Shown here in pieces: positions 62,930 to 64,000 of a DNA stretch of 64,000 nt. The position numbers and the translations under genes were made by a program. Position 1 is the first letter of the stretch; every line of letters begins with the position of its first letter. This stretch comes from Antedon mediterranea (taxonomy: Eukaryota > Echinodermata > Crinoidea > Comatulida > Antedonidae), in assembly GCF_964355755.1 (NCBI RefSeq), contig NC_092678.1, positions 271,922 through 335,921 of the forward strand, given 5' to 3'. The notes under the pieces are model-generated. The model saw nothing but the letters and a program-made list of their open reading frames with translations. It had not been told where the DNA came from and made no database searches.

Positions 62930-63070
62930 ACATCATAATCGATCTCTGTGTATCGCCTCCAGCCATATCGCCTCCAGCCATATTCCCTGCAGTCATATTC
63001 CCTGTAGCCACACCACTACCACCTCCAGTAACGGCCACACCACGTTCATTGTTTCCATATTGACCTGCTA
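62930..63070 (-). CDS. hnRNP-like glycine-rich exon
   Basis: After TTTAGCAG the frame reads GQYGNNERGVAVTGGGSGVA, then NMTAGNMAGGDMAGGDTQRS and IM before GTAAGG. The style (GNMAGG repeats) fits a glycine-rich hnRNP tail, and the end matches 51222-51345. The matching acceptor context also occurs at 50512. Confidence 0.45.
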
Positions 63071-64000
63071 AAGAAAACAAGATAATGAATTTTAAGAATG
63101 TATTCAGGGCCGTATCCAGGTTTGACGGTGGGGTGGATAAGTTGTTTAGTGGAACCATACCCTCGAATTTTTTTTTTTTTATGTGGCTGCAAATCGCATT
63201 TTCGGCTATTCTCTTATGTAACTATATAATTTGGTGTAATTTCCAGCCCACGAATTTCAATTGCCGACCTTAAATTGTCAGAGAACGGCATTCTCTTGCC
63301 GACGACTAGGCTAGATCCCTCCTCCTTTCAAGCCTCCTAGCAACCACATGGTACATTAAGGGATCGTATCATTGAGACTTTAACAGGCATATTCACCATC
63401 ATGTGGTGTTTAGGTAACAAACCATGGAATTAAGATGATCCCAGAATTCACTCAACCATTGCATCATGCACTTGCGTGAGCTGCATGCTTTCTCTATCAA
63501 GCTGGCTTGGCACGTCACACGCACGCGGAGACCTGTGTAGGGGAATACCCTATGTCAAGCAAACAACTATGCTCTGTGTACGGCTAGCTCCAGAACCACG
63601 ATGTTTAGTAGTTATCAAATAGAATTTATCTTTTTAGTTATTTTAGTGTTAGGTTTTTATATTTCAGTTAAAATATATTTTATATTCTTTTTGCATAATA
63701 TATAGCTAGGGAGGCTTAGCTTAGCAAGAAGTTAGGCCTTGGTGAAATTTCTATTTTTAGAACTGCCGAGACTGCCGACTTTGGCGAATTCTTTTTTCTG
63801 AATTTCGTGAGCTGAATTTCTTCACTATTTATAGAGCGCCATATGCCATTTTTGAAGAATGTGACCGCCAGACATCCGGACAAAAGTATTGAAATAAAAA
63901 AAAACAAAATTTATTTTGGCGTACCACGACACACTCACACACACCCACCACAGTTGATACAGAAACTCCCTGCTATTATCGTTAAAAAGAGCCTGTTGAC
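63071..64000. other. Right end of window, nothing recognised
   Basis: AT-rich sequence with a (CACA)n stretch near 63925-63950. No supported gene, RNA or element. Confidence 0.5.

Overview
The window is intron-rich animal nuclear DNA, probably from an invertebrate deuterostome. I lean towards an echinoderm because AGGCCTA-type repeats are scattered through the non-coding DNA, but that is inference. Genes were read by joining exons at GT-AG sites with matching phase and comparing the translations with families I know.

Layout. (1) 0.6-6.3 kb, minus strand: two related C2H2 zinc-finger genes. The right-hand copy is broken inside its seventh finger and joined, in frame, to a duplicated piece of the neighbouring CXXC1 gene. 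The result is an intact predicted 391-residue protein with six zinc fingers (one damaged), a lysine-rich linker and a complete CXXC CpG-binding domain. (2) 7.3-23.9 kb, minus strand: a complete 16-exon CXXC1 (CFP1) gene, the parent of that piece. (3) 24.3-26.2 kb, plus strand: a complete six-exon MRPL46 gene, divergent from CXXC1 across about 350 bp. (4) 26.6-47.3 kb, minus strand: a complete 21-coding-exon RBM5/RBM10-type splicing factor, convergent with MRPL46. Its introns hold a retroelement-like gag ORF, SINEs, MITEs, nested inverted-repeat elements and many minisatellites. (5) 49.7-63.2 kb: a PDZ-like exon, then a rearranged hnRNP A/B-like locus (glycine-rich exons, RRM fragments on both strands, a 1.1 kb inverted repeat). 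Two LTR retrotransposons lie between the arms: a pol-less gag-protease element with a tRNA-Pro-type primer site, and a Ty3/gypsy element with apparently identical 247 bp LTRs, a 5 bp target duplication and a damaged pol.

Three themes stand out. First, a new zinc-finger/CXXC fusion gene made by local segmental duplication beside its parent. Second, minisatellites that seem to grow from functional edges: MITE terminal repeats, SINE A-box heads, and a 5' splice site. Third, several repeat families shared between the introns of neighbouring genes. The core genes are housekeeping: CXXC1 is a SET1/COMPASS chromatin subunit, MRPL46 a mitochondrial ribosome protein and RBM5/10 a splicing regulator. 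I see no operon-like cooperation between them.
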